Notes under the pieces: generated by a model
What the model was told of the DNA's origin: nothing
Seen by the model: only the letters and a program-made list of their open reading frames with translations
Database searches by the model: none
Position numbers and translations under genes: made by a program
Origin: Spinacia oleracea
Lineage: Eukaryota > Streptophyta > Magnoliopsida > Caryophyllales > Amaranthaceae
Direction: 5' to 3'
Length of the DNA stretch: 64,000 nt
Assembly (NCBI RefSeq): GCF_020520425.1
Contig: NC_079491.1
Span: forward strand, 5,629,143 to 5,693,142
In this document: positions 21,720 through 31,163 of the stretch, piece after piece
Numbering within the stretch: the first letter of the stretch is position 1
Layout of the letters: each line of letters starts with the position of its first letter

Positions 21720-21821
21720 TTTATCCAGTCTCCAACAATTGGCGATTACCCTAATTGTTTTATTTGGTAGGGAGGAATAAGAATTTTATTTAGTTGGAAA
21801 ATAATAATATACGGAGTACTA

Positions 21822-22143
21822 CTCCCTCCGTCCCCGGAAACCTCGACCCGGTTTGACCGGCACAGGGTTTAAGGGACTTGAATAGACTTATTTAATTTAA
21901 TAGGTAGTAGTTGATAGTGGGGTATTATTTTAATGTAGTTAGTAGGAAATGTGTAAAGGGGTGGGGTTGAGGGAGAATAGGGGTTGAATTTTTAATTATT
22001 TTTTGTATGGAGTAGGTAGGTTAATAAGGGTGAAGTGAGAAATAATATAATATTGTTAGAATATTTCCATTTTTAGAAACAGGTCAAGTATTAAGGGACG
22101 GTCCGATAAGGAAAACAGGTCAAGTATTCCGGGACGGAGGGAG
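21822..22143. mobile_element. Stowaway-like MITE, ctcgacccggtttgacc family
   Basis: Ends ctccctccgtccccggaaac and attccgggacggagggag are strong inverted repeats, flanked by TA. It is 322 bp and noncoding. It lies just upstream of the F-box gene start (about 100 bp) and could affect its promoter. A diverged relative hosts another MITE at 30303-30952. Confidence 0.85.
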
Positions 22144-22613
22144 TACATAAAAGTTTAATAAAGAATTCATCTGATCTAATATATATACTTGCTTAGCTAT
22201 TAGAGCGCACCTAGGACATCTAATGGTTCCGGCCAATGAAAAATAAAATTCAAATTTATTTTATATTAAATAATTAAATGTCAAGTGGATATTTTAATTA
22301 ATCTATTGGTTACTACTATATACAACTCCATCCCATATCAAACACTATATATTTAAAAAAATTATATCCTAATTAAAGACTAATCTAAAATAAAATTCAA
22401 TCCAAAATCAAACACGAATCTAAAATAAAATTCAATCAAAATCAAACACGAATCGAAAATAAAATTAAATCCAAAAACCAAACATTAATCCAATGGTTTC
22501 GACCAATGAAAAAAAATCTAAATTATTTTTGAATTAAAAAAGTCGAATGTCACGTACATAAATAATTAGGTTTCATGTAGATATTTTTATTAATTAGTTA
22601 CTAATATATAGAA

Positions 22614-23148
22614 CTAGATTTTAGCCCATGTGATGCAATGTTTCTATTAAATTGTTACGTTAAAATAAAACTCCTATATATATCAACTGCTATATTTTAT
22701 ATATTAGATTAGATTGGGTTTTTTTTTATTTTGGATTGAATTTTATTTTAGATTTTTTTTAATTATAATAGTGTTTGATTTTGGACGAAATTGTTTATAA
22801 GAAAATAATTAATAAAAATATCTACGTGGCACCTAATTATTTATCTACGTGTCATTCGACTTTTTAATTCAAAAATAATTTTGAAGTCTTATTTTTTCAT
22901 TGGCCGAAACGATTTTGGATGAATTTTATTTTAGATTTATTTTTTAATTATTAGAGAGTTTGATTTTGGATGGAATTGTATATATTATTAATTAATTAAT
23001 TAATTTAAATATCTACGTGGCACCTAATTAATTATCTACGTGGCACTCGATTTTTTTAATTCAAAAATAAATTAGAAATCTTATTTTTTATTGGCCGAAA
23101 ACATTAGTAATCCTAGGTGGCGCTCTAATATTTCAGCAAATATGCCTC

Positions 23149-23234
<86 letters not shown>
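22614..23234 (-). mobile_element. Helitron family 1, copy 3, nested in copy 2
   Basis: On the minus strand it starts TCTAATATATATAT and ends catgggctaaaatctag, with A before and T after: an exact Helitron insertion between A and T. It is 621 bp. Its two modules repeat the motif tctacgtggcacctaat and the ggccgaaa block, showing the same dimeric layout as the other copies. Confidence 0.88.
23152..23230. repeat. (TA)n microsatellite, ~79 bp
   Basis: An uninterrupted run of TA dinucleotides near the 5' end of the nested Helitron. Shorter TA runs occur at the same place in the other copies (from about 19968), so the tract is a family trait that has expanded here. Confidence 0.95.
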
Positions 23235-23476
23235 TTTCATCCAAAAAAACAAACACTTCGCTAATAATTAAAAAAATAAATATAAAATGAAATTCAATCC
23301 AAAATCATAAACTATAGCAGTTGCTATATGAGTTTTATTTTAACTTAACCATTTAAAAAATTCCATGCATCGCACGAGCTAAAATCTAGTAGTATATGTG
23401 ATTTTGTGAACAGGTCAATATTCTGATGGGTCTATAGTTCTTAACATAATACAAAGCCACTTAGAGATAACATAGT

Positions 23477-23796
23477 TTTTATTTTTTTTATTTTTTTATG
23501 GGAATAACAATATCATTAATAATCAGTCATACAACATCTACAATGATAAAATAGATTTGTATACCACAGATTCAAAGAAAATACATAACTCACGGATGAT
23601 ACTCAAGAACTAAAAAAAATCTAGGAAAAACCCAAGTAAATTGGGAACAACTCAAGAATAAATTGGAAACAAAACCAACGGAAGAAACAACAAAAAGAAA
23701 AAACATGAATAGAAAACAATGAAAATAAAAGCAGAAGGGTAGAAAATAATCTAATTTTTGAAAAAATTAGACTATTTCCGACCTAAGCAGCTAAAT
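23477..23796 (-). mobile_element. 5'-truncated LINE-like retroposon end
   Basis: An A-rich tail (seen as a T-rich run at 23477-23498) follows a tail-like gatattgttattcccat on the minus strand. The insert is flanked by identical 10-bp copies of ataacatagt (467-476 and 797-806 of kilobase 23). An A tail plus target duplication indicates LINE-type target-primed insertion. The 320 bp contain no recognisable reverse transcriptase, so it is a 5'-truncated LINE end or another retroposed sequence. Confidence 0.55.
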
Positions 23797-24499
23797 ATAA
23801 CATAGTCGCCGACTCGCCGCCGCTATTTTTTTGATTTAAATAACATAATCTGCTACTCTATTGGGTTTAAATAAATGCGGTGCGAGTCAAAACTGTCAAA
23901 GTTGACGAGAAGATGTTGATATCATTTAACAGTTGGAATTTCCTAGGGCTCCAAGCTTTATGCAAAATGTAATTGTCAAGGATTCATAACGTGTACTCTT
24001 AACTCTATTTGAGTCAATTTAACTTGATTGCTACGTATCATTGATTCTTGATGGAAATTAAATGAAAGAGAAGACAATAAACCGGCCAGAGAGGATGAAT
24101 AGCAGCTGATCGAACAAGAACTAAGGAAATGAAATATTAGGTTGTTTATTAGGTACAACATTAGTAAAGTAAAGGAAAAGAAGGAGAAATAAATAATTTA
24201 TTTTCCATTATTTGGTTTGATAGAAGGAATTAAGGGGAACAAGAAAGGAAAATGACTTGACATGCAAATGAAATAGAATAAGTGATGTCGTGATGATAAA
24301 ATCCTTTCATAACACTAGGAGTTAATTATGATTTATTTATTTTTGCAAAAAATATAGTTAAAGTTTTCCAAGTAATGACTTAGGTATCGCCCGAGCTCAA
24401 AAGCTGACCTGTTCATCACAACGAGTAACCAATTTCGTGTCAGCCAAAACTGAAGAACCACTTGAAATTTCCATACAAGTTCCAAAGTTTGATTATGTA
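23797..24499. other. Intergenic, nothing recognised
   Basis: AT-rich sequence up to the Copia insertion. No gene or clear repeat ends. Confidence 0.45.
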
Positions 24500-24504
24500 C
24501 TTAT

Positions 24505-24693
24505 TATAGAAGATATAGCATTTATTTATTATTTTGTCAAGTTGTTACAAGTTAGTTAGTCCTAGTCAGCAGGTTGTTAGGCTTGCTTGTAGTATTTAAA
24601 TGCTTCTCCTCTCTCATTTCAGATCATGAGATTCAGTTAATACAAAACTGATTTTTCTCTCAATTTGCTTTAATAATACGCTACTCTTCTATA
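24505..24693 (+). repeat. 5' LTR of Copia 1
   Basis: 189 bp with TATA...TATA termini. A TATA-like tatttaaa (24593-24600) about midway is the likely promoter element for the genomic transcript. Confidence 0.95.
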
Positions 24694-24705
24694 TGGTATC
24701 AGAGC
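24694..24705 (+). promoter_or_regulatory. Primer-binding site of Copia 1
   Basis: tggtatcagagc abuts the 5' LTR without a gap. This is the usual plant Copia match to the 3' end of initiator tRNA-Met, which primes minus-strand DNA synthesis. Confidence 0.95.
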
Positions 24706-24918
24706 AGAATCTCTGATAAGAGATTGAGGTTACTCGATCTTGATTGCTTGACAGATTTCATTTCTGTTTGTGATCATTTCATCCTGAGATTTGCTGCGAA
24801 AATTCATTTGATTGTGGATTTTCTTGCGTGAATTTGAGGATTTTCTTGCGAATTTTCTTGCACGAAAATTCATCTTGTGAATTCGTGAAATCACATTGTT
24901 AAATTGAGTGAAATTGTG

Positions 24919-27900
24919 ATGGCGTTTGAGGATTCAAACGAAGATCAGTCGCATACACAGAACAACATGAATCAAGGAGGTAACAATAACAATCTTGATC
25001 CTTATTTCATTGCAAACTCAGACAATCCTACTTCTGCATTGGTGGCTGTAGTATTTTCTGGTACTAATTTCATGCGCTGGAGTAGAAATATCAAGCGAGC
25101 TTTAATTGCTAAAAATAAAGAAGGATTTATCAATGGTGACATAACTAAACCTGCAACAAATCATAAGGATTACTTGAAATGGAAGCGTGCTGATTTTATG
25201 GTAATTAGCTGGATTTTGAGTTCAATGAATCATGATCTAGTTGATGATTTTGGTTACATTGAAACTGCTGAGGAATTGTGGAAGGAATTAACTGAAAGAT
25301 TTGGTCAATCCAATGGACCTCTAATCTATCAGTTGAAAAAGGAAATTGAGAACCTGAATCAGCAGAACATGACTATTGTCAATTACTATGGAAAGCTGAA
25401 GAAACTTTGGGATGAAATGCAGAATTTAAGAGCATTTCCTACCTGTTCTTGTGGTGCTATGTTGCAGTGCAGCTGTAACTTCATGAAGAAGGTTGCAGAA
25501 TTTGAAGAAGAAGACAAGATGATGAAATTTTTGCTTGGTTTGAATGGTGGTTTTGGAAACACTGTGACTAATGTTTTAGCTATGGATCCTTTACCAAATA
25601 TAAATCGAGTATTCTCCATCACTCAGCAGATTGAGAAACAGAAGGAAGTAAGTAATGCTGCAACAGAATGCAATGCCATGAATAGCAGTGCTATGGCTGC
25701 ACAGGCTTACAGAGGTGTTGGATTTACTCAAGGAAAGAAAGATTGGAGAGATCTGAAAAAGGAAAAGCTCCACAAACAATGCACTCATTGCAAAGGGAAG
25801 GGTCATATAGTTGACCAATGTTTCAAGATCATTGGTTATCCTGATTGGTATAACACAATCAAAGCTTCAAAAGGAAGTAATCCACAGGGAAGCAGAATTG
25901 CTGCTAATGCTCACACTAATGCTGAATTTGATAGTCCTCTGGATGATGCTGATAATGACACTGGAACTGTAAGCAATGAGATGCTAAATGCAATCTGTCA
26001 AGAAGTGATGAAAGCTATGAAAGGCAAGCAGCTACAGAACAATACTGGTACTGGAAACAGCTGTTCCTATGTAAATTATGCAGGTACAATTTCCCATTCC
26101 CTTAATTGTTCTGTGAATAAGCTACTTGATGAATGCCTGTGGATTGTGGATTCTGGTGCTTGTGATCATATGACTTACAATGAAAACATGTTGACAAACA
26201 TAAAAACTCTAAATAATCCTATGAAGGTAGGACTACCAGATGGATCTCAATTAACTGTAGAAATCATGGGTGATGTTGTGTTAAGTGATGATCTGATTCT
26301 GCATAATGTGTTGCTGGTTAAAGGTTTTAAACACAACTTGTTATCTGTTGGAAGACTGATAGAACATAATGGTTTTCAAGTTGAATTCACCACTGCTGGA
26401 TACACTTTCCAGGACCCATCTAAGTCTATGTTGATTGGCACTGGGAAAAGAACAAATGGACTCTATTACTTTGTTGCCAGTTCAAGAAATAAGCAATGCA
26501 ATGTTGTGAAACAGCAAGATGAAGCTTCTCAGCATACAAGTTGTCATAATGTGGGAAATTTAGCTGATGTAAGTCAGATACAACTGCCAAATAAGACTAG
26601 TACTAGCATTGCTGTAAATGTGAAAGATCATAGAATGAACCTAGATCTATTGCATGCTAGGTTAGGACATACTTCTCTGTCCAAAATGAAATGTATCAAT
26701 GCTGATTTTTGCAAGGGAATCACTGAATACAATTGTGGTATTTGCTATAGTTCCAAGCAGCATAAATTTCCTTTTGGTATAAGTGAAAGTAGATCTGTTG
26801 CATGCTTTGATTTGATACACCTAGATCTTTGGGGACCTTATAGGGTCAAAAGTCTGGATGGGGCATCATATTTTCTTACTATTGTGGATGATCACAGCAG
26901 AACTACCTGGACATACTTACTGCATAATAAAATGCAGGTTCCGAAAGTTATAACTGAGTTTCTTTCTATGGTAGAAACTCAGTTTAATACAAGAGTTAAG
27001 AAGGTTAGATCAGACAATGGGACTGAAATAGTGAAAGAATCTTGTATATCTTTGTTTGCTGCTAAGGGTATATTGCATGAGAAAAGTGTACCATATACAC
27101 CTCAGCAGAATGGAAGGGTTGAGAGAAAACATAGAAGTCTACTGGAAATTGCTAGGGCTTTGAGATTTCATGCAAATCTTCCCAAGAAATTCTGGGGAGA
27201 ATGCATTTTGACAGCAACTTTCTTAATAAATAAAATTCCCTGTAAGGTATTGGATTGGAAATCTCCATTTGAGGTCATGTTTAAAACTCCTCCAGATTAT
27301 GATAAGCTGAGAGTGTTTGGATCTCTGTGTTTTGCTCATACAAATAGCATACACAGGGATAAGTTTGACTCTAGAACAAGAAAGTGCTTGTTCATTGGAT
27401 ATCCCAGTGGTTACAAGGCATTCAAACTCTATGATCTGGAATCTCACTCTACATTTGTCTCCAGAAATGTGATTTTCTTTGAGACAGTCTTCCCATACAA
27501 AGTGACTTCTCTGTCTGATGTTTCACACCCACCTACACTTGTTCAGTTTAGTTCTGATACATCTCCAGAAAACAACTTACCAGAGTTTGACACCAATTCT
27601 ACTCCTCTTTCTTCTCCACACACTAATACTGATTTCTTGTCTCCTCTGATATCTCAAAACACCCCTAATCACTCTTCTACTTCTGAATCTTCTCATTCTA
27701 TTTCTGAATCCACTCTTTCACCTGTTTTGGACCAAGTTGTTGTTCCAATCACAAACTCTATTCCTAACTCTATCCCTGTTTTAAGACAATCTTCTAGACC
27801 ACTTAAACCTCCTTCCACTTTAAAAGATTTTGTGGGGAGTTACATTCCTCACAGAGAAAAAATCCCTCCATCTGGAAATGACATTGATAGTCAATCTCTA

Positions 27901-29577
27901 TCCTTCAATGTTCATAATTCTGTCTTGAACCCTGGTTCTGTTGAACATGATGATCATTGGTTACTTGCTTTAGCTCTTTCTGATTATGATACTTGGGAAT
28001 CACTTGCCTTTTCTGTCTGTGCTTCTTCTTCTGATCCCAAACACTACAATCAAGCAAAGAATGATGAAAATTGGATACTTGCCATGGATAAGGAGATACA
28101 AGCACTTGAGAGCAATAATACTTGGGAGCTTACTGTCTTGCCAAAGGACAAAAAGGCTATTGGTTCTAAATGGATTTACAGAACTAAACTAAACCCTGAT
28201 TACACCATAGATAAACACAAGGCTAGGCTGGTAGCTATTGGTTATCAGCAGATAGAAGGGAAAGATTTTACTCAAACATTTTCTCCTGTTGCTAAACTTG
28301 CAACTGTACGAATTGTAATTGCACTTGCAGCCATGAGAGGCTGGACATTATATCAACTTGATGTCAATAATGCATTTTTGCATGGATTTCTTGATGAGGA
28401 AGTCTACATGATTCCTCCTGCTGGTTACACTAAGGCAAAACCAGGAGAAGTTTGTAGACTCAAAAGATCTCTTTATGGGTTAAAACAAGCATCAAGGCAA
28501 TGGAACAAAGAGCTGAGTAAATTTCTCAAAACTCTGAAGTTTCAGCAATCTACTCAAGACTATTCTTTATTTACAAGACACCTTGATGGGGAATTTTTGG
28601 TATTGCTGGTTTATGTGGATGATATACTCCTCACTGGTACTTCAATTTCTCAAATTGACAAAGTTAAAGTTGCTTTGGATAATGCCTTTACCATCAAAGA
28701 TCTAGGTCAGTTGGCATACTTTCTTGGTATTGAGGTTCACAGAAATGATAAAGGCATATTTCTCTCACAGAGAAAGTACATCAAAGATATTCTTGTTGAT
28801 GCTGGAATGGAGGAGTGTGATCCTGTTCCTACTCCTTTATCATGTGGCTTAAAACTTTCTACTGATGTTGGTGAACTAATTGATGAACCTGAGGTGTACA
28901 GAAGATTAATAGGAAGGCTATTATACCTCAGTATTACTAGACCTGATCTGTCTTACTGTGTTCAACATCTAAGTCAGTTTGTTCACTCACCAAGAACTCC
29001 TCATTTGCGTGCTGCTCTACATGTTCTCAAATATCTAAAAGGCACTTTAGATGATGGCATATGGTACTCATCAAGTTCTGATATGCAATTGTCAGCATAC
29101 AGTGATGCTGATTGGAGCTCTTGCCAATTCAGCAGCAGATCCCTTAGTGCCTATGCAGTGTTTCTTGGTCCTAATTTAATCTCCTGGAAGACTAAAAAGC
29201 AAAGAACTGTCAGCAAATCCTCTGCTGAAGCTGAATACAGAAGCATGTCAGCTACAGCTAGTGAGTTGGTTTGGATACAAGGTCTGCTTGAAGATCTTCA
29301 AGTGAATATTTCTCTTCCTGTCACTCTATACTGTGATAACACTTCAGCTGAACATTTGGCTCAAAATCCAATGTTTCATGACAAGACTAAACACCTCAAG
29401 AGGGATATGCATTATGTTCGTGAGCAAGTGGAAGCTGGCTTCATCCAAACTGCTCATGTTTCAAGCTCACAGCAACTTGCAGATTTGCTTACAAAGCCTT
29501 TGGCTTCCTCTCAACATCATGCTTTATCTGCCAAGCTTGGACTTATCTCTCGAGTCCAGCTTGAAGGGGGAGTATAG
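24919..29577 (+). CDS. Gag-Pol polyprotein of Copia 1, intact
   Basis: About 1552 residues from the first in-frame ATG at 24919; the frame is open upstream to 24904 but only with a TTG. Domains in order: Gag with zinc knuckle CTHCKGKGHIVDQC (about 287-300); aspartic protease VDSGACDHM (about 409); integrase with an HHCC-type region near LHARLGH and the D-D-E triad in HLDLWGP, RSDNG and VERKHR (about 635, 697, 734); reverse transcriptase with YVDD (about 1231); and RNase H starting YSDADW (about 1394) and ending LADLLTKPL. All catalytic signatures are present. The stop TAG at 29575-29577 lies inside the 3' LTR, whose first bases supply it. The order protease-integrase-RT-RNase H identifies Ty1/Copia. 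Confidence 0.95.
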   Translation: MAFEDSNEDQSHTQNNMNQGGNNNNLDPYFIANSDNPTSALVAVVFSGTNFMRWSRNIKRALIAKNKEGFINGDITKPATNHKDYLKWKRADFMVISWILSSMNHDLVDDFGYIETAEELWKELTERFGQSNGPLIYQLKKEIENLNQQNMTIVNYYGKLKKLWDEMQNLRAFPTCSCGAMLQCSCNFMKKVAEFEEEDKMMKFLLGLNGGFGNTVTNVLAMDPLPNINRVFSITQQIEKQKEVSNAATECNAMNSSAMAAQAYRGVGFTQGKKDWRDLKKEKLHKQCTHCKGKGHIVDQCFKIIGYPDWYNTIKASKGSNPQGSRIAANAHTNAEFDSPLDDADNDTGTVSNEMLNAICQEVMKAMKGKQLQNNTGTGNSCSYVNYAGTISHSLNCSVNKLLDECLWIVDSGACDHMTYNENMLTNIKTLNNPMKVGLPDGSQLTVEIMGDVVLSDDLILHNVLLVKGFKHNLLSVGRLIEHNGFQVEFTTAGYTFQDPSKSMLIGTGKRTNGLYYFVASSRNKQCNVVKQQDEASQHTSCHNVGNLADVSQIQLPNKTSTSIAVNVKDHRMNLDLLHARLGHTSLSKMKCINADFCKGITEYNCGICYSSKQHKFPFGISESRSVACFDLIHLDLWGPYRVKSLDGASYFLTIVDDHSRTTWTYLLHNKMQVPKVITEFLSMVETQFNTRVKKVRSDNGTEIVKESCISLFAAKGILHEKSVPYTPQQNGRVERKHRSLLEIARALRFHANLPKKFWGECILTATFLINKIPCKVLDWKSPFEVMFKTPPDYDKLRVFGSLCFAHTNSIHRDKFDSRTRKCLFIGYPSGYKAFKLYDLESHSTFVSRNVIFFETVFPYKVTSLSDVSHPPTLVQFSSDTSPENNLPEFDTNSTPLSSPHTNTDFLSPLISQNTPNHSSTSESSHSISESTLSPVLDQVVVPITNSIPNSIPVLRQSSRPLKPPSTLKDFVGSYIPHREKIPPSGNDIDSQSLSFNVHNSVLNPGSVEHDDHWLLALALSDYDTWESLAFSVCASSSDPKHYNQAKNDENWILAMDKEIQALESNNTWELTVLPKDKKAIGSKWIYRTKLNPDYTIDKHKARLVAIGYQQIEGKDFTQTFSPVAKLATVRIVIALAAMRGWTLYQLDVNNAFLHGFLDEEVYMIPPAGYTKAKPGEVCRLKRSLYGLKQASRQWNKELSKFLKTLKFQQSTQDYSLFTRHLDGEFLVLLVYVDDILLTGTSISQIDKVKVALDNAFTIKDLGQLAYFLGIEVHRNDKGIFLSQRKYIKDILVDAGMEECDPVPTPLSCGLKLSTDVGELIDEPEVYRRLIGRLLYLSITRPDLSYCVQHLSQFVHSPRTPHLRAALHVLKYLKGTLDDGIWYSSSSDMQLSAYSDADWSSCQFSSRSLSAYAVFLGPNLISWKTKKQRTVSKSSAEAEYRSMSATASELVWIQGLLEDLQVNISLPVTLYCDNTSAEHLAQNPMFHDKTKHLKRDMHYVREQVEAGFIQTAHVSSSQQLADLLTKPLASSQHHALSAKLGLISRVQLEGGV
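29561..29572 (+). promoter_or_regulatory. Polypurine tract of Copia 1
   Basis: ttgaagggggag sits directly before the 3' LTR and would prime plus-strand synthesis. It also encodes the last residues of the polyprotein. Confidence 0.9.
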
Positions 29578-29761
29578 AAGATATAGCATTTATTTATTAT
29601 TTTGTCAAGTTGTTACAAGTTAGTTAGTCCTAGTCAGCAAGTTGTTAGGCTTGCTTGTAGTATTTAAATGCTTCTCCTCTCTCATTTCAGATCATGAGAT
29701 TCAGTTAATACAAAACTGATTTTTCTCTCAATTTGCTTTAATAATACGCTACTCTTCTATA
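29573..29761 (+). repeat. 3' LTR of Copia 1
   Basis: 189 bp, 188 of them identical to the 5' LTR. It supplies the polyprotein stop codon. Confidence 0.95.
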
Positions 29762-29766
29762 CTTAT

Positions 29767-30302
29767 GCTAGTTCATCAGTTTGTGAAAAGACCCATTTTT
29801 GCGCTCACTCTTTCGTGTAGTGTTCAATTGATTCTTGAAGGAATTTAAGAAGAGGAAAAACCAAGATCAAGATATGAAAGAGAAGACAATGAACTGCCCG
29901 AAATAGATGAGTAGCAGCTTGTTCACAAAAGGTTTTGCGCGCACAAGGTGTACAATAAATTTATCGTACACCAAGATAACTTTTATCCATTTATTTGTAA
30001 CTTTAACCTAGTTTTGATTAACTTTTATATTAGTAAAAAAGTTGGATAGATAAACATTTTAAAGGGTTAAATGATTAGTTTTATACATTATTAGTGATTT
30101 TGAAGAAATAAATTTTACTAAAATAAAAAAAATTATCACTAAAAAATAGATAACGTTTATATATATAAGCTTAACTTTTAAACATTTTGAATTAACTTTT
30201 ACTTGGGTGTACAATAAATATTGTACACCCCCTTGTAAATAAGAATTTGTGGCTTTGTTCATACATTTTTTTTCTTTTTCAAACCTCAACTTCTAGATAA
30301 TA
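29767..30302. other. Intergenic, nothing recognised
   Basis: AT-rich. The words ggtgtacaataaat.tatcgtacacc (29949-29972) and gggtgtacaataaatattgtacaccc (30204-30229) make small hairpins of similar sequence in the two halves, possibly ends of a small unknown repeat. Confidence 0.4.
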
Positions 30303-30952
30303 CTATATCCGTCCCTGAATACTCACACCGGGTTTGATCGACATATAATTTAAGGCAACTTAGTTGGCTTCTTATTTAATATGGTGGTACTCTCTCTGAT
30401 TCTTTTTGTTTGTTACGTATTCCTTTTAAGGTGTTTCACAATGTTTGTTACATGGGAGAATCTTTCCTTTTATAAATTTATTATAATGTTATTTTTGTGC
30501 CAGCTTTTAATTTTAATTGGTCTAATTTTTTCAAGTCATTAAATTCTTTACAAATTTCCTAAGTATGTTAAATTAGCAAATTGTGTGCTTTTCCATTATT
30601 GGTTCATTTTGATAAATAAAATAATCTTATTGGTTGTTGCAATGATTAGTGGTTTGAGGTTTTTCTTGGGATTTATTTTTTTAATAAAAAAAATCTTTAG
30701 TATACGTTAATAAACGTGCAAAAGTCTAAACGTAACGAAAAAAAAGAAACAGAGAGAGTAGTTGATATTGAGTTTTTTTTTTAATATAGTTAGTGGGAAA
30801 TGTGTCAATTTTTTGAGGGTGGTAGAGGAGTGGAGTGTTTTTTTTCTAAAATTTTTAAGATATTAGGAATATAAGAGTGATCTTAGCTAAGTGAGAGAAA
30901 CAATATAAAATTAGAACAAAAAATATGTCATTTATATTCTGGGACAACTTCA
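30303..30952. mobile_element. Diverged Stowaway-like MITE hosting a second MITE
   Basis: Left end ctatatccgtccctgaatac with caccgggtttgatcgacata resembles the MITE at 21822-22143. The right part (gtagttgatattgagttttt..., then atagttagtgggaaatgtgt, and ttctgggac) also matches it. The TIRs are eroded, especially at the right. The block at 30390-30758 interrupts it. Confidence 0.65.
30390..30758. mobile_element. Stowaway-like MITE nested in an older one
   Basis: Ends ctctctgattctttttgttt and gaaaaaaaagaaacagagag are inverted repeats flanked by TA. Its length (369 bp) and interior (ggtctaat, ttattggttg) place it with the family at 11894, 41688, 48010 and 57418, as a diverged member. Confidence 0.75.
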
Positions 30953-31163
30953 TAAGAAAAGCGGGGAATGATCCGTGTCAAAAATACCAGACTATTTGGT
31001 TAGTGCCAATGTGGTCACATTTTAAGAAATGAAAAAGTATTTAACAAAAAAAAAATGCTAATTCAGCATTACCATCCATAATACACACCAAAAGAAAAGC
31101 TAAACAGAACCTCAAACACCTTATGTCTTATGTCCGATATTGATATGAGGTTTGCGAAAACCA

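Larger units (their letters stand above)
22175..23389 (+). mobile_element. Helitron family 1, copy 2 (host of a nested copy)
   Basis: Starts TCTAATATATATACTTGC after an A and ends with cgcacgagctaaaatctag followed by T, as Helitrons do. The copy at 22614-23234 interrupts it. With that removed the host is about 594 bp and its sequence resumes correctly (atatatagaa joined to tttcatccaaaaaaac), matching the uninterrupted copy at 19960-20572. No Rep/helicase, so non-autonomous. Confidence 0.85.
24505..29761 (+). mobile_element. Complete Ty1/Copia retrotransposon 1 (5257 bp)
   Basis: Two 189-bp LTRs (24505-24693, 29573-29761) differ at one base (a G/A change in gtcagca.gttg). The 5-bp duplication cttat flanks it (24500-24504, 29762-29766). 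A tRNA-Met-type primer site tggtatcagagc follows the left LTR and a purine tract precedes the right one. The gag-pol frame is uninterrupted. The LTRs begin TATAGAAGA and end TCTTCTATA rather than TG...CA, a noncanonical type known among plant Copia elements. Near-identical LTRs imply a very recent insertion and a potentially active element. Confidence 0.96.

Noticed and set aside
23976-24161. Signal-peptide-like minus-strand frame
   Set aside because: Short, no homologue recognised, in AT-rich intergenic DNA.
25386-25818. Minus-strand frames inside Copia 1
   Set aside because: Shadows of the intact gag frame.
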